Origin: JALZUV01 sp963837025
GTDB taxonomy: Bacteria; Pseudomonadota; Alphaproteobacteria; Rickettsiales; JALZUV01
Length of the DNA: 64,000 nt
Reading direction: 5' to 3'
Assembly: GCA_963837025.1 (NCBI GenBank)
Contig: CAWILT010000002.1
Coordinates: 62,001-126,000, forward strand
In this document: positions 18,232 through 26,983 of the stretch, in pieces
Position numbering within the stretch: the stretch's first letter is position 1
Layout of the letters: every line of letters starts with the position of its first letter
The notes under the pieces: generated by a model
Database searches by the model: none
What the model was told of the DNA's origin: nothing
Seen by the model: the letters and a program-made list of their open reading frames with translations, nothing else
Program-made: the position numbers and the translations under genes

Positions 18232-18552
18232 ATGCTAAACACCACTACCAGCCAGATTGAAAATGATAAATATCAGTATCTTGAAATCGTTACAGGTGAA
18301 ACCATTATGGGCGCCAATGTTGTTCGCGATATGATTGCGGGCTTTGCCGATTTTTTTGGCGGGCGAGCCACTAATTACGAAAGCCAGTTACGTGTCGGTA
18401 AAGATGCAGCTTTGCGCGAAATGAACGAACGCGCGGCGGCCAAGGGCGCCGATGCGGTTTTGGGAATTCAATTAGATTATGAAGTTATCGGCAAAAGTGG
18501 CACCATGCTTATGGTTGTAGCCACAGGAACCGCTGTAAAAATGTTATCATAG
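18232..18552 (+). CDS. YbjQ/UPF0145-family protein inserted between atpG and atpD
   Basis: 106 residues. Characteristic YbjQ features: EIVTGETIMGANVVRD near the N-terminus, FFGGRATNYESQL in the middle, and GADAVLGIQLDYEVIG with MLMVVATGTAV at the end. Members form pentameric beta/alpha assemblies, but their function is not established. It starts 2 bp after the atpG stop and ends 18 bp before atpD, so it must be cotranscribed with F1 genes. I know of no functional reason for this position. Confidence 0.88.
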   Translation: MLNTTTSQIENDKYQYLEIVTGETIMGANVVRDMIAGFADFFGGRATNYESQLRVGKDAALREMNERAAAKGADAVLGIQLDYEVIGKSGTMLMVVATGTAVKMLS

Positions 18553-18570
18553 TGAAAGAGGATTAGGACA

Positions 18571-20013
18571 ATGCCAACGAAAACGAAATCAAATACCGCA
18601 AATACGGGCGTTGTGACGCAAGTTATCTCGGCGGTTGTCGATGTAAAATTTGAAGGCATATTGCCTTCTATCCTAAACGCTTTGGAAACAGAGCTTGATG
18701 GCAAAACGGTAATTATGGAAGTGTCGCAGCATTTAGGCGAAGGCGAAGTACGTTGCATCGCCATGGATGCAACCGATGGTATGGTGCGCGGTCAGGCTGT
18801 TACGGACACCGGTGCACCCATTACGGTGCCCGTTGGCCCTCAAACCTTAGGCCGCATCATTGATGTGGTTGGCCGACCGATTGACGAACGTGGCCCTGTA
18901 AAAACAAAGCAAATGGCGGGTATTCATGCTAAAGCGCCTGATTTCATTGATCAATCTACTTCAGATGAGATTTTGGTCACGGGCATTAAAGTTATCGATT
19001 TACTCGCCCCTTATGCCAAAGGTGGTAAAGTTGGTTTGTTCGGTGGTGCGGGTGTGGGTAAAACCGTATTGATCATGGAGCTTATTAACAACATCGCCAA
19101 AGCCCATGGTGGCGTATCAGTATTTGCGGGTGTGGGTGAACGTACCCGTGAAGGTAACGATTTATATCACGAAATGATGGAATCAAACGTGATTGACCTT
19201 GAAGGCGATAAATCAAAAGTAGCGCTCGTATATGGCCAGATGAACGAACCTCCTGGAGCGCGTGCGCGTGTCGCACTCACAGGTTTAACCCTCGCTGAAT
19301 ATTTCCGCGATCAAGAAGGCCAAGATGTATTGTTCTTTATGGATAACGTATTCCGCTTTACCCAAGCAGGTGCTGAAGTATCGGCATTACTTGGCCGTAT
19401 TCCATCAGCAGTAGGCTATCAGCCCACCCTTTCAACCGATATGGGTCAACTACAAGAGCGGATTACCTCAACCAAAAAAGGCTCGATTACATCGGTTCAG
19501 GCTGTATATGTACCGGCGGATGATTTGACCGATCCGGCACCAGCAACGACGTTTGCCCACTTGGATGCAACCACCGTATTATCGCGTCAAATTGCGGAAT
19601 TAGGAATTTACCCTGCGGTTGATCCGCTGGATTCTACCAGCCGTATGTTATCGCCAGATGTGGTAGGCAAAGAGCACTATAAAACCGCGCGTGATGTGCA
19701 GGAAGTGCTGCAAAGCTATAAATCGCTGCAAGACATCATCGCCATTCTTGGCATGGATGAATTAAGTGAAGAAGATAAGCTAACCGTAGCGCGTGCGCGT
19801 AAAATTCAGCGTTTCTTATCTCAGCCTTTCTTTGTGGCTGAAATTTTCACTGGCTCACCCGGAAAGCTCGTTTCGCTTGAAGATACGATCAAAGGCTTCC
19901 AAGGCATTTTAGAAGGCAAATATGATGATTTACCCGAATCGGCCTTCTATCTCGTTGGTAATATTGAAGAAGCAATTGAAAAAGCACAAAAAATGGCAGC
20001 TGAAGCTGCATAG
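18571..20013 (+). CDS. atpD: ATP synthase F1 subunit beta
   Basis: 480 residues, the catalytic subunit. Walker A GGAGVGKT at 158-165, GERTREGNDLYHEM, the Walker B region VLFFMDNVFRFTQAGAEVS and PSAVGYQPTLSTDMG are all present. An N-terminal ~12-residue Lys/Thr-rich extension precedes the usual start of similarity. GAGG precedes the ATG. A strong terminator follows 22 bases after the stop, so atpC (epsilon), which normally comes next, is absent here. Confidence 0.98.
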   Translation: MPTKTKSNTANTGVVTQVISAVVDVKFEGILPSILNALETELDGKTVIMEVSQHLGEGEVRCIAMDATDGMVRGQAVTDTGAPITVPVGPQTLGRIIDVVGRPIDERGPVKTKQMAGIHAKAPDFIDQSTSDEILVTGIKVIDLLAPYAKGGKVGLFGGAGVGKTVLIMELINNIAKAHGGVSVFAGVGERTREGNDLYHEMMESNVIDLEGDKSKVALVYGQMNEPPGARARVALTGLTLAEYFRDQEGQDVLFFMDNVFRFTQAGAEVSALLGRIPSAVGYQPTLSTDMGQLQERITSTKKGSITSVQAVYVPADDLTDPAPATTFAHLDATTVLSRQIAELGIYPAVDPLDSTSRMLSPDVVGKEHYKTARDVQEVLQSYKSLQDIIAILGMDELSEEDKLTVARARKIQRFLSQPFFVAEIFTGSPGKLVSLEDTIKGFQGILEGKYDDLPESAFYLVGNIEEAIEKAQKMAAEAA

Positions 20014-20033
20014 CTATAGAGAGCTTTAAGTTT

Positions 20034-20070
20034 AAAAGCAGTGCTTAGAATGTTAAGCACTGCTTTTTTT
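20034..20070. terminator. Strong terminator after atpD
   Basis: A 12-bp perfect stem (20036-20047 with 20054-20065), 6-base loop GAATGT, followed by seven T. An A-tract on the left makes it usable from the convergent glycosyltransferase side as well. Confidence 0.9.
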
Positions 20071-20974
20071 ATCGTAATCGGCAAGATTGCGAGGCATTAT
20101 TTGCATAGCTTGGCAACCATGCATGATGGGGGTTTGGTTCAAGCAACATAGTTTTTTCTAGCAAATTCGGTTGCAAAACGGTTACTTGTCCGCATCCATA
20201 CTCACCTAACGGATTTGCACTTGGCAGATGTGATGCATCATAGGTTTTAATATTCAAAAGGCGTTTAACGGTTCCCATGCGATTCGTAAATCCATTTTGG
20301 TTGCGCGATAAATAGGCAAGTGAGCGTTGTTTATCTTCGCATTTCATATTCTCAATACGCATAGCATCATCATGCGGTATGATAAATCCATAATAATGCC
20401 GCGGTAAGGCAACTGTTTTTAAACCTGATGCATTGGCTCTATCTTGTAAATTACTATCATCCCCTACCCAGCCGCTATAGGTTTCGTCATAACCATGTAA
20501 TGCCTCAAAATGCGCTTTAGGTATCGCAATGCGTCCATCAATACTTTTAACGGGTGTGCTTAATAGTGTTTGTTTTAATTTATCACTCGTTGTGCAGCGT
20601 ACGATTGAATTGGTGTTTAGCTTAAAATGCTGCGACAGCCATTCTGAAAATCCTTCTGCTAAAAAATTATCTGCATCTAAATTAACAACAATCTCACCAT
20701 CGCCCAAACGGTGCGCCATATTTTTTGCATGTGCCATTTTAAAATATTCTTGTTCCGTATATGCTAACTTTACCCCTCCAGACCTTATCTCAGAAGGAAA
20801 CGTTTGTTTGACCCACTGATAGGTATCCCTATCGCCATAAGCCAAAACAACAAATTGTATATTAGGATGCGAAATTGTTGCGGCAATATTATGCGCAAGC
20901 GTTTGCTTTAAATGATCCAGTCGATTCATACATGTGATGCAATAAGAAATTGCAGGCAATTTAGATTCTTTCAT
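20069..20974 (-). CDS. Family 2-like glycosyltransferase with GT7-type C-terminal motif
   Basis: About 301 residues. SYCITCMNRLDHLKQTL at the N-terminus starts a GT-A fold. NLDADN (~97-102) is the metal-binding DxD motif. YSGWVGDDSNLQDRA resembles the WGGEDxDL motif of GT7-type galactosyltransferases. The donor and acceptor sugars are unknown; cell-surface glycan synthesis is likely. The frame is open to 20992. The ATG at 20974 is chosen because a TATAAT lies just before it, which might mean a leaderless transcript. Convergent with atpD, sharing its terminator. Confidence 0.8.
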   Translation of the reverse strand: MKESKLPAISYCITCMNRLDHLKQTLAHNIAATISHPNIQFVVLAYGDRDTYQWVKQTFPSEIRSGGVKLAYTEQEYFKMAHAKNMAHRLGDGEIVVNLDADNFLAEGFSEWLSQHFKLNTNSIVRCTTSDKLKQTLLSTPVKSIDGRIAIPKAHFEALHGYDETYSGWVGDDSNLQDRANASGLKTVALPRHYYGFIIPHDDAMRIENMKCEDKQRSLAYLSRNQNGFTNRMGTVKRLLNIKTYDASHLPSANPLGEYGCGQVTVLQPNLLEKTMLLEPNPHHAWLPSYANNASQSCRLR

Positions 20975-21044
20975 GCATATATTATAAAGCAAGATTACTA
21001 AATTTTTCTTAATAGATAATTTATACGGTTAAAGGTAAATCAAT

Positions 21045-21566
21045 ATGATGGAACACCGCAAAATATTTAATTATGATACGTTACAGTCTAACAGCCTATT
21101 AGGACGCTATCAGCCCTTATTAGTTTTACTTTTTGTAATGTTCGTTTCTGCGATTGCGCTTAGCAGTACGGAAACAGGTAGTCATTTCGTACAATATTTT
21201 TTAGGTTTAATGTTGGTTAATTTATCGGTATTTAAATTTTTACAATTGCACCAGTTTGCTCAAAATTTTGCCACTCACGATTTTATCGGTAAACGTAGCA
21301 AAGTTTATGCTTACGCCTTTCCATTTATTGAATTAGTTCTAGGTTTATTGTTTTTATCTGCTACTGCGCTACCCTTAACATATGCAGTGACCCTTGTTCT
21401 TATGCTCATTTCAGCAGTGGGCATTGGCATGCGGCTGTTATTAACCCAGACTGATTCAGAGCCAATCGATTTTGGTACCATTTTAAACAGCCCGCTAGCG
21501 CCGGTAATGTTGGTTGAATGTGTAATTGCAGTATGCTTATCAGCGGCGATGCTTTTAATGTATTAA
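21045..21566 (+). CDS. MauE/DoxX-like redox-associated membrane protein
   Basis: 173 residues with four to five hydrophobic helices. The pattern FKFLQLHQFAQNFATHDF, then KRSKVYAYAFPFIELVLGLLF matches the MauE/DoxX-type group whose members are associated with thiol redox or respiratory proteins. The N-terminus is polar (about 22 residues). AAAGG precedes the ATG. It stands 49 bp before ppx, with no functional link apparent. Confidence 0.65.
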   Translation: MMEHRKIFNYDTLQSNSLLGRYQPLLVLLFVMFVSAIALSSTETGSHFVQYFLGLMLVNLSVFKFLQLHQFAQNFATHDFIGKRSKVYAYAFPFIELVLGLLFLSATALPLTYAVTLVLMLISAVGIGMRLLLTQTDSEPIDFGTILNSPLAPVMLVECVIAVCLSAAMLLMY

Positions 21567-21615
21567 AAGCGCTTTTCCCTTTCTTTCAGACAATTTTTAG
21601 GGTTTACCCTGTGGA

Positions 21616-23121
21616 ATGAAAAATAATCAATTACTTGATCAATTAAGCTATAGATTGAATCGTAATGGGCGCGTGGGTGTTATTGATATTGGCTCAAACT
21701 CCATTCGTCTTGTCATTTATGATGGAATGAAACGCGTTCCACAGCCTATCTACAATGAAAAAGCTTTTTGTAGCTTAGGCCAAGGTATGAGCAAAAATAA
21801 CCGTTTACATCCTGAAGGGGTGAAAATGGCCCGCTCTGCAATTGCACGCCTATTAGCAACTGCGCGCATTAACAAGGTGTCCGAATTACATGTTATTGCC
21901 ACAGCAGCAGTGCGTGATGCCGATGATGGCAAGGCTTTTGTTAAAGAACTTGAACGCACTCATAAAATTTCAATTGATATCATTTCAGGTAAACGCGAAG
22001 CCAAATATGCGGCCATGGGCATTGCATCAGGCCATTATAACCCACAGGGGATAGTCGCGGACTTAGGCGGTGGCAGCCTAGAGTTAACTATTTTAGAGAA
22101 TCAAACCGTCATCCATCATAATTCGCAACCAATGGGCGCGCTTCGCTTGCTTGATCGGTCAAAAGGCAGCTCAGAACTATTAGATGAACTTATTAATCGC
22201 TACCTTAATGAGATCGATTGGCTGGCAAATATTTCAGGCGAATATTCTAAACTTTACGCAGTAGGCGGTAGTTTCCGAGCATTAGCTAAAACATATATGC
22301 AGCGTATTAACTATCCTTTGAGCTTTCTACATAATTATACCTTACCTGTTTCAGATATGCGGCCAATGCTAGAAGAAATCGCTCTTTATGATGAAGAAAA
22401 GGTAAAAATATTACCTGTATCTTCTGAAAGGCAATTGCAAATGCCTGCTGCAGCGCGTGTATTGCTGGCGCTGATTGATCGGGGTCAAATTGATACACTT
22501 GTATTTAGCACCAGCGGCATTCGCGAAGGGCTTCTATTTTCGATGTTATCACCTTATTTGCGGCAAGATGACTTGCTTCTTGCTAGCTGTGATATTCTGC
22601 GACAAGATTACCCCGGACAAATTCGCTACTCGCGCGAATTATGTGAGTGGATGACGCCACTTTTTGAAAAAGAAGATCCTAGCTTGATGCGGGTTCGCGT
22701 AGCAACTTGTATGTTAAATCATTTAGCACTTAATATTCAAACCAATAGCCGTGCTACATGGGCTTATCACCACATCCTACAAGCCTCAATTAGAGGGCTA
22801 CAGCATAGTGAAAGGGTGGCAATGGGTGCTGCACTTTACCATCGTTACAAATTCAGTTTTACGGATGATTTTGGAAGCTATCAACTGTTGGACGATAAAT
22901 GGAAGAGTTGGGCGGCGCTTGTGGGTACTGCAATGCGATTGGGCTATATGCTCTCAGGTGGCTCACCTGGAAATTTAGCAAAAACACAAATTCGTATTGA
23001 GCAAGATAGGCCACAGCTGCGGCTAACAGGCGATATGAAAGCCATGCAAGGGTGTACGCTTGATAAACGCAAAGAGAGTTTAAATGCTGCTTATGTGGAG
23101 TTCTTGAGGCACCATCTTTAA
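21616..23121 (+). CDS. ppx: Ppx/GppA-family phosphatase (exopolyphosphatase)
   Basis: 501 residues, an ASKHA-fold enzyme hydrolysing polyphosphate or pppGpp. VIDIGSNSIRLVIYDG (23-38) and VADLGGGSLELTIL (~139-152) are the phosphate-binding motifs, and AVGGSFRALAK is the adenosine-type loop. A C-terminal HD-like domain (residues ~320-500) fits the alphaproteobacterial long Ppx. The last 42 bases overlap the end of aat on the other strand. Confidence 0.92.
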   Translation: MKNNQLLDQLSYRLNRNGRVGVIDIGSNSIRLVIYDGMKRVPQPIYNEKAFCSLGQGMSKNNRLHPEGVKMARSAIARLLATARINKVSELHVIATAAVRDADDGKAFVKELERTHKISIDIISGKREAKYAAMGIASGHYNPQGIVADLGGGSLELTILENQTVIHHNSQPMGALRLLDRSKGSSELLDELINRYLNEIDWLANISGEYSKLYAVGGSFRALAKTYMQRINYPLSFLHNYTLPVSDMRPMLEEIALYDEEKVKILPVSSERQLQMPAAARVLLALIDRGQIDTLVFSTSGIREGLLFSMLSPYLRQDDLLLASCDILRQDYPGQIRYSRELCEWMTPLFEKEDPSLMRVRVATCMLNHLALNIQTNSRATWAYHHILQASIRGLQHSERVAMGAALYHRYKFSFTDDFGSYQLLDDKWKSWAALVGTAMRLGYMLSGGSPGNLAKTQIRIEQDRPQLRLTGDMKAMQGCTLDKRKESLNAAYVEFLRHHL

Positions 23122-23682
23122 AGCTTGCTGCAACTGCTCAAAATACTGCTCACCGCTTATCATCTCAATTTTAAACTGCATTAAGTGCGGATTTTTATAT
23201 TGCGCATCAAATAAATGATATCCGGCTTGCTGTAACATATTAAATAACGCAATAAGCGCAATTTTTCCTGCGCCAGATTGAGCACTGAACATACTTTCGC
23301 CACAAAATGCTGCGCCAAGTTTAACGCCATAGATGCCACCAACTAAGCGATTATCATTCCAACATTCTAAACTTAATGCATGCCCCTGCTGATGTAGTTG
23401 GGTATAGAAATCGATTAATCCATTCGATATCCAGCACCCATCACGATTTTCCCTACATTGCAGCATAACATCTCTAAAAGCCTGATTTAATGTAATGCGA
23501 TAGGTATGCTGCCGCCATAATCGCTGATTGCTACGGTTTATATAAAGAGGCCTATTTAGAGGTATAATAGCTCTTTGTTTTGGATGATACCAATCCACTC
23601 CATCATCATGCTCGCTTTGCGCCATCGGAAAATATCCTTTTTTATATGCGGCGAGCAATTGTGCGGCATTCAGCGGATTCAC
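23080..23682 (-). CDS. aat: Leucyl/phenylalanyl-tRNA-protein transferase
   Basis: 200 residues. Aat adds Leu or Phe to proteins with N-terminal Arg or Lys and so marks them for ClpS/ClpAP. Typical blocks are AAYKKGYFPMA, the W-rich YHPKQRAIIPL, GCWISNGLIDFYTQLH, GGIYGVKLGAAFCGESMFS and DAQYKNPHLM. The usual ASK after the serines reads AGK here. It overlaps the end of aroQ by 4 bp (ATGA), so translation is probably coupled. clpS and clpA lie at 53-57 kb. Confidence 0.93.
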   Translation of the reverse strand: MNPLNAAQLLAAYKKGYFPMAQSEHDDGVDWYHPKQRAIIPLNRPLYINRSNQRLWRQHTYRITLNQAFRDVMLQCRENRDGCWISNGLIDFYTQLHQQGHALSLECWNDNRLVGGIYGVKLGAAFCGESMFSAQSGAGKIALIALFNMLQQAGYHLFDAQYKNPHLMQFKIEMISGEQYFEQLQQALKMVPQELHISSI

Positions 23683-24101
23683 TTCAAAAGATGCTCAATC
23701 GCGATTATATAACCCGAAGCGCCCAAGCCACAAATAATTCCTTCTGCTAAAGGCGAAATATAGCTTTTATGCCGAAATGGCTCGCGAGCATGTGGGTTAG
23801 AGAGGTGAACTTCAATAATGCGCCCAGTAAACATCTTTAAGGCATCGTGTAAAGCAATGGAGGTATGGGTATAAGCCGCCGCATTGATGATAATGGCATC
23901 GGCTTTCGTTTGTTGAACCACATCAATTAATGATCCCTCATCATTAGATTGATGAAAATCTATCGTGGCTTTATCATCATAAGATAAGCACTGAGACTTT
24001 ATCTCATCAAGTGTTGTAGTGCCATAGATTTCCGGCTCTCGCGTGCCCAGTTTATTGAGATTTGGCCCATTTAAAATAAGGATGTGACTTGCTTTATTCA
24101 T
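23679..24101 (-). CDS. aroQ: Type II 3-dehydroquinate dehydratase
   Basis: 140 residues, third step of the shikimate pathway. LNGPNLNKLGTREPEIYG contains the active loop with Arg and Tyr. HQSNDEGSLID has Glu in the substrate-binding motif (usually HQSNHEG), and AAAYTHTSIALHDAL and EVHLSNPHAREPFRHKSYI are canonical. It is followed by aat with a 4-bp overlap. Confidence 0.95.
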   Translation of the reverse strand: MNKASHILILNGPNLNKLGTREPEIYGTTTLDEIKSQCLSYDDKATIDFHQSNDEGSLIDVVQQTKADAIIINAAAYTHTSIALHDALKMFTGRIIEVHLSNPHAREPFRHKSYISPLAEGIICGLGASGYIIAIEHLLK

Positions 24102-24141
24102 GCTCTACACATAGATTAATCAGCAGATTAAGGCAAATATT

Positions 24142-24339
24142 ATGCAAATTACATTGAATGGAGAGCGCAAGGAAGTTCATTCTACCACTATATCTGAACT
24201 TAAAACTGAACTAAGCATACCTAAACGCGGCATCGCTATAGAGATTAATCGCGTTATTATTCCCCATTCAAATCATGATTTTACCATATTAAATGAAAAT
24301 GATGTTGTTGAAATTGTTAGTTTTATTGGTGGTGGCTGA
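24142..24339 (+). CDS. thiS: Sulfur carrier protein ThiS
   Basis: 65 residues, ubiquitin-like beta-grasp protein ending in Gly-Gly-Gly, of which the terminal Gly is thiocarboxylated in thiazole synthesis. MQITLNGERKEV and the VVEIVSFIGGG end are standard. thiG and other thiamine genes, often adjacent, are not present. Convergent with the unknown gene at 24345 with only 5 bp between. Confidence 0.9.
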   Translation: MQITLNGERKEVHSTTISELKTELSIPKRGIAIEINRVIIPHSNHDFTILNENDVVEIVSFIGGG

Positions 24340-24344
24340 TAGTT

Positions 24345-25316
24345 CTAACGTTGATGTTCGTTTGGTAAATCACGACTTTGCGCAATACGTTGAACAAAAG
24401 ATAAATCCTTTTTGGTGAAAAACATATCGGGCGCAATCCGCGAGCCAAAAACACTTAGCTTTTTAATATCATCTTTTTGCTTTTGAAACGCAGTAGATAA
24501 GGATGCCGATAGCTTGGTATCGGTTTGTGCAATATGCTGCGCGGCTTTGGCAAATCCATCTTCTAATTTCGCAACCAACGCTGAAGTGCTAGCTAAAGCT
24601 GAAAACTCATTAATATCGGATTTTTGTCCTTCGCGTGCAGCTTCCATTTGCGCAGCAAATGAGGTCATTCCAACGTCGCGCGCACTTGCTGCGCCTTGTT
24701 TGAAGCCTTGTGCGCTTAATAATTCCAATGCAGTAAAAGCTGATTGAATGGAAGGTTGTTGTTTAAGGTAAGGAAACTCCTGAACTGCTGAAGCTAACAA
24801 TGCCGCGCAATTAGCGCTCGATTGCGTTGCTTTTACTAAATCAGATTCATTCTTAAGAGGGTAGCGCTGAGTTGAAAGAGATTGCGCAAGTGGGGCAGCT
24901 ATTCCCCTCTCTAAACTTTCAACGGCCAGAGCCGTTTTTGCGGCATATTGTGCGGTGAGTAATATATCCTTTTCGATTGGCGATATATGATTATAAGTTT
25001 CTAATATATCCATAAAATAAGGTGCATTTTGTGGCCAAGACCCGCTTTTAAAGCCCTTTATTTTGGCATCAATTGCGATTTGGTCCAAATTATATTTTTC
25101 GATGATTGTAGCAACCTTTGCAGGGGTGTTATAATGGTGGTGTAATATATCACCCGCCTGCATAGAGGGTGGAACTAAACCAACATTTTTATCATGCGCT
25201 ACATCAAAAATTGCTTGGGTACGATCGACATCCGCTAATTGTTGATCATTCAAAAGTTTTGCATTTTTCGTGATCTCAACAATATTTTTTGTAAATGGTT
25301 TTAGATGTACGTTCAT
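24345..25316 (-). CDS. Protein of unknown function, helical and Ala-rich
   Basis: 323 residues, no recognised domain and no clear signal peptide or membrane segment. The sequence is rich in Ala, Lys, Gln and Ser, and predicted to be mostly helical from its heptad-like composition (for example TSALVAKLEDGFAKAAQHI). Possibly a secreted effector or structural protein, but that is a guess. It stands alone between thiS and hpnD. The promoter region upstream (25317-25367) is AT-rich. Confidence 0.6.
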   Translation of the reverse strand: MNVHLKPFTKNIVEITKNAKLLNDQQLADVDRTQAIFDVAHDKNVGLVPPSMQAGDILHHHYNTPAKVATIIEKYNLDQIAIDAKIKGFKSGSWPQNAPYFMDILETYNHISPIEKDILLTAQYAAKTALAVESLERGIAAPLAQSLSTQRYPLKNESDLVKATQSSANCAALLASAVQEFPYLKQQPSIQSAFTALELLSAQGFKQGAASARDVGMTSFAAQMEAAREGQKSDINEFSALASTSALVAKLEDGFAKAAQHIAQTDTKLSASLSTAFQKQKDDIKKLSVFGSRIAPDMFFTKKDLSFVQRIAQSRDLPNEHQR

Positions 25317-25367
25317 AGCTTAACTATACGGATTATTTGTTACTGTATAATGACAATGATTATGATT

Positions 25368-26138
25368 TTATCGAAAATAGTAAGTCCACGCCTTTGGCAT
25401 TAACCGCAAAGAGCATAACCCAAAATTCTGTTTGGGTAATTTTCCATTTTTCAATTTCAAAAATTTCTGATAATATATATCGCGCATCAATAATGCTGGC
25501 ATGAGTGGCCGATTAGGCAATGATTTTGAAAGTCTCTCAACCTCTAAAAATACAGACTCAATCTTTAAGATAAGCTTTGAGCGCTTATCTCTACCCCATT
25601 CGTATGGAATATAATGGCGATTCATTGCAGCGTCTTTGCGAATATCACGCAAGATATTGGTTAATTGTAAAGCTAGGCCTAGCTTTATTGCGAATGCGTT
25701 TCCATTTTCTGAATTAACACCAAATAGTAGCATGGCTTGTAGACCAACAGCTCCTGCTACGCAGTAGCAGTATTTCTCAAGCTCCTGCTCGGTATGAATT
25801 TGAACTATTTCTGCGCAATCAAATTCCATTCCATGGAGTAAATCTTCAAAAGGCTGTCTGGGCAAATGATAGGTAGCAATAGTGTTAGCCAAAGCCTGTG
25901 TAATGACGTGTGGATTAGAGGCACGTTGTGTATAAATACTTTCTAATTCTTTACGCCAAAAAGAAATGTTGTTATGCGCTGAGAGCCTATCTTGAGCATT
26001 ATCAACCGCATCATCAACAGCACGGCAAAAATAATATAGGCTTTTGAGTGCATGACGCTTTTGCTTTCGCATGACTAACATGGGTATAAAAAAACTGCTT
26101 GTTCTTCTTTTTGGATGAGGTGTCTTCACTTCATCCAA
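25368..26138 (-). CDS. hpnD: Squalene/phytoene synthase-type protein HpnD
   Basis: 256 residues. Trans-isoprenyl diphosphate synthase fold with two aspartate-rich motifs: AVDDAVDN (~41-47) and NILRDIRKDA. Together with HpnC it converts farnesyl diphosphate to hydroxysqualene in the hopanoid pathway; HpnD makes presqualene diphosphate. It overlaps the 3' end of hpnC by 13 bp. hpnE, which makes squalene, is not in the window. Confidence 0.85.
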   Translation of the reverse strand: MDEVKTPHPKRRTSSFFIPMLVMRKQKRHALKSLYYFCRAVDDAVDNAQDRLSAHNNISFWRKELESIYTQRASNPHVITQALANTIATYHLPRQPFEDLLHGMEFDCAEIVQIHTEQELEKYCYCVAGAVGLQAMLLFGVNSENGNAFAIKLGLALQLTNILRDIRKDAAMNRHYIPYEWGRDKRSKLILKIESVFLEVERLSKSLPNRPLMPALLMRDIYYQKFLKLKNGKLPKQNFGLCSLRLMPKAWTYYFR

Positions 26139-26962
26139 CCTAAAATTGCCAGAATTGAAATCCAGATTTTACGGCTAGCACTTAATTTAACTTTTTGATA
26201 CATCGGATCTTTTTTGCGTAGTTGACGCGATAGCGCCTTGGCATATGCAATGATAATTTGCACCTCCCATCGTAACCCTCGATGGTAAATTGTTTTGGGT
26301 AGATGCGATGCTAACGCTAAATAATCATCAATGATATCAAGCCATTGATTAAAAATAATACGCAGTTTAGGACCGGTTTCTGCTTTCTCCAATATACGCT
26401 CGCTTAAACCTTGCTGATCTAAAGCAAATTGCGGCAAATAAATGCGTTTACGCTCAAGATAATCTGATCGCACATCCTGCAAATGATTAATAAGCTGTAG
26501 CGCAATACATAACGCATCAGCCTGTGAGCGTTTTGCTTTAACTTCGCCAGCAATTTCCAGAATAAAACGCCCAACGGGAACCGCTGAGAGATGGCAATAA
26601 GCCAAAACTTCATCCATATCACGATAGCGCGATTTTTCGGTATCGGTCCAAAAAGCCTGCCATAGCTTATCTGCCCATTCATGGGAGAAAATTCTCTGTG
26701 CAAGTAAATGGTAATAATCCTGCGCCCAACTTGGCAACATTTCAGGCTGATTTTCTTGGAACGCCAAACGAATGCGGCGCAGATGATCTCGTTTTTCTAC
26801 ATTAGGCATAGAACCATCATCAGCAATATTATCCATACCGCGAATAAGTGAATAAAAACTTAAGATAGGCTGGCGGCATCTTTCCGGCAAAAGTTTGGAT
26901 GCTACAGGAAAATTCTCGTGCGTTAACTCCGGCTTAATTCTGTTATCTTGCATCGCACTCAT
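26126..26962 (-). CDS. hpnC: Squalene synthase-type protein HpnC
   Basis: 278 residues. SKLLPERCRQPILSFYSLIR and MDNIADD (44-49) form the first aspartate region, and LQDVRSDYLERKRIYLP the second. HpnC turns presqualene diphosphate into hydroxysqualene. The frame stays open to 27085, but this runs over the nadK start on the other strand, and similarity begins after the ATG at 26962. The start is only 21 bases from nadK, divergent. HpnD follows directly. Confidence 0.85.
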   Translation of the reverse strand: MSAMQDNRIKPELTHENFPVASKLLPERCRQPILSFYSLIRGMDNIADDGSMPNVEKRDHLRRIRLAFQENQPEMLPSWAQDYYHLLAQRIFSHEWADKLWQAFWTDTEKSRYRDMDEVLAYCHLSAVPVGRFILEIAGEVKAKRSQADALCIALQLINHLQDVRSDYLERKRIYLPQFALDQQGLSERILEKAETGPKLRIIFNQWLDIIDDYLALASHLPKTIYHRGLRWEVQIIIAYAKALSRQLRKKDPMYQKVKLSASRKIWISILAILGWMK

Positions 26963-26983
26963 ACGATAGATATAGTCTAGAAT

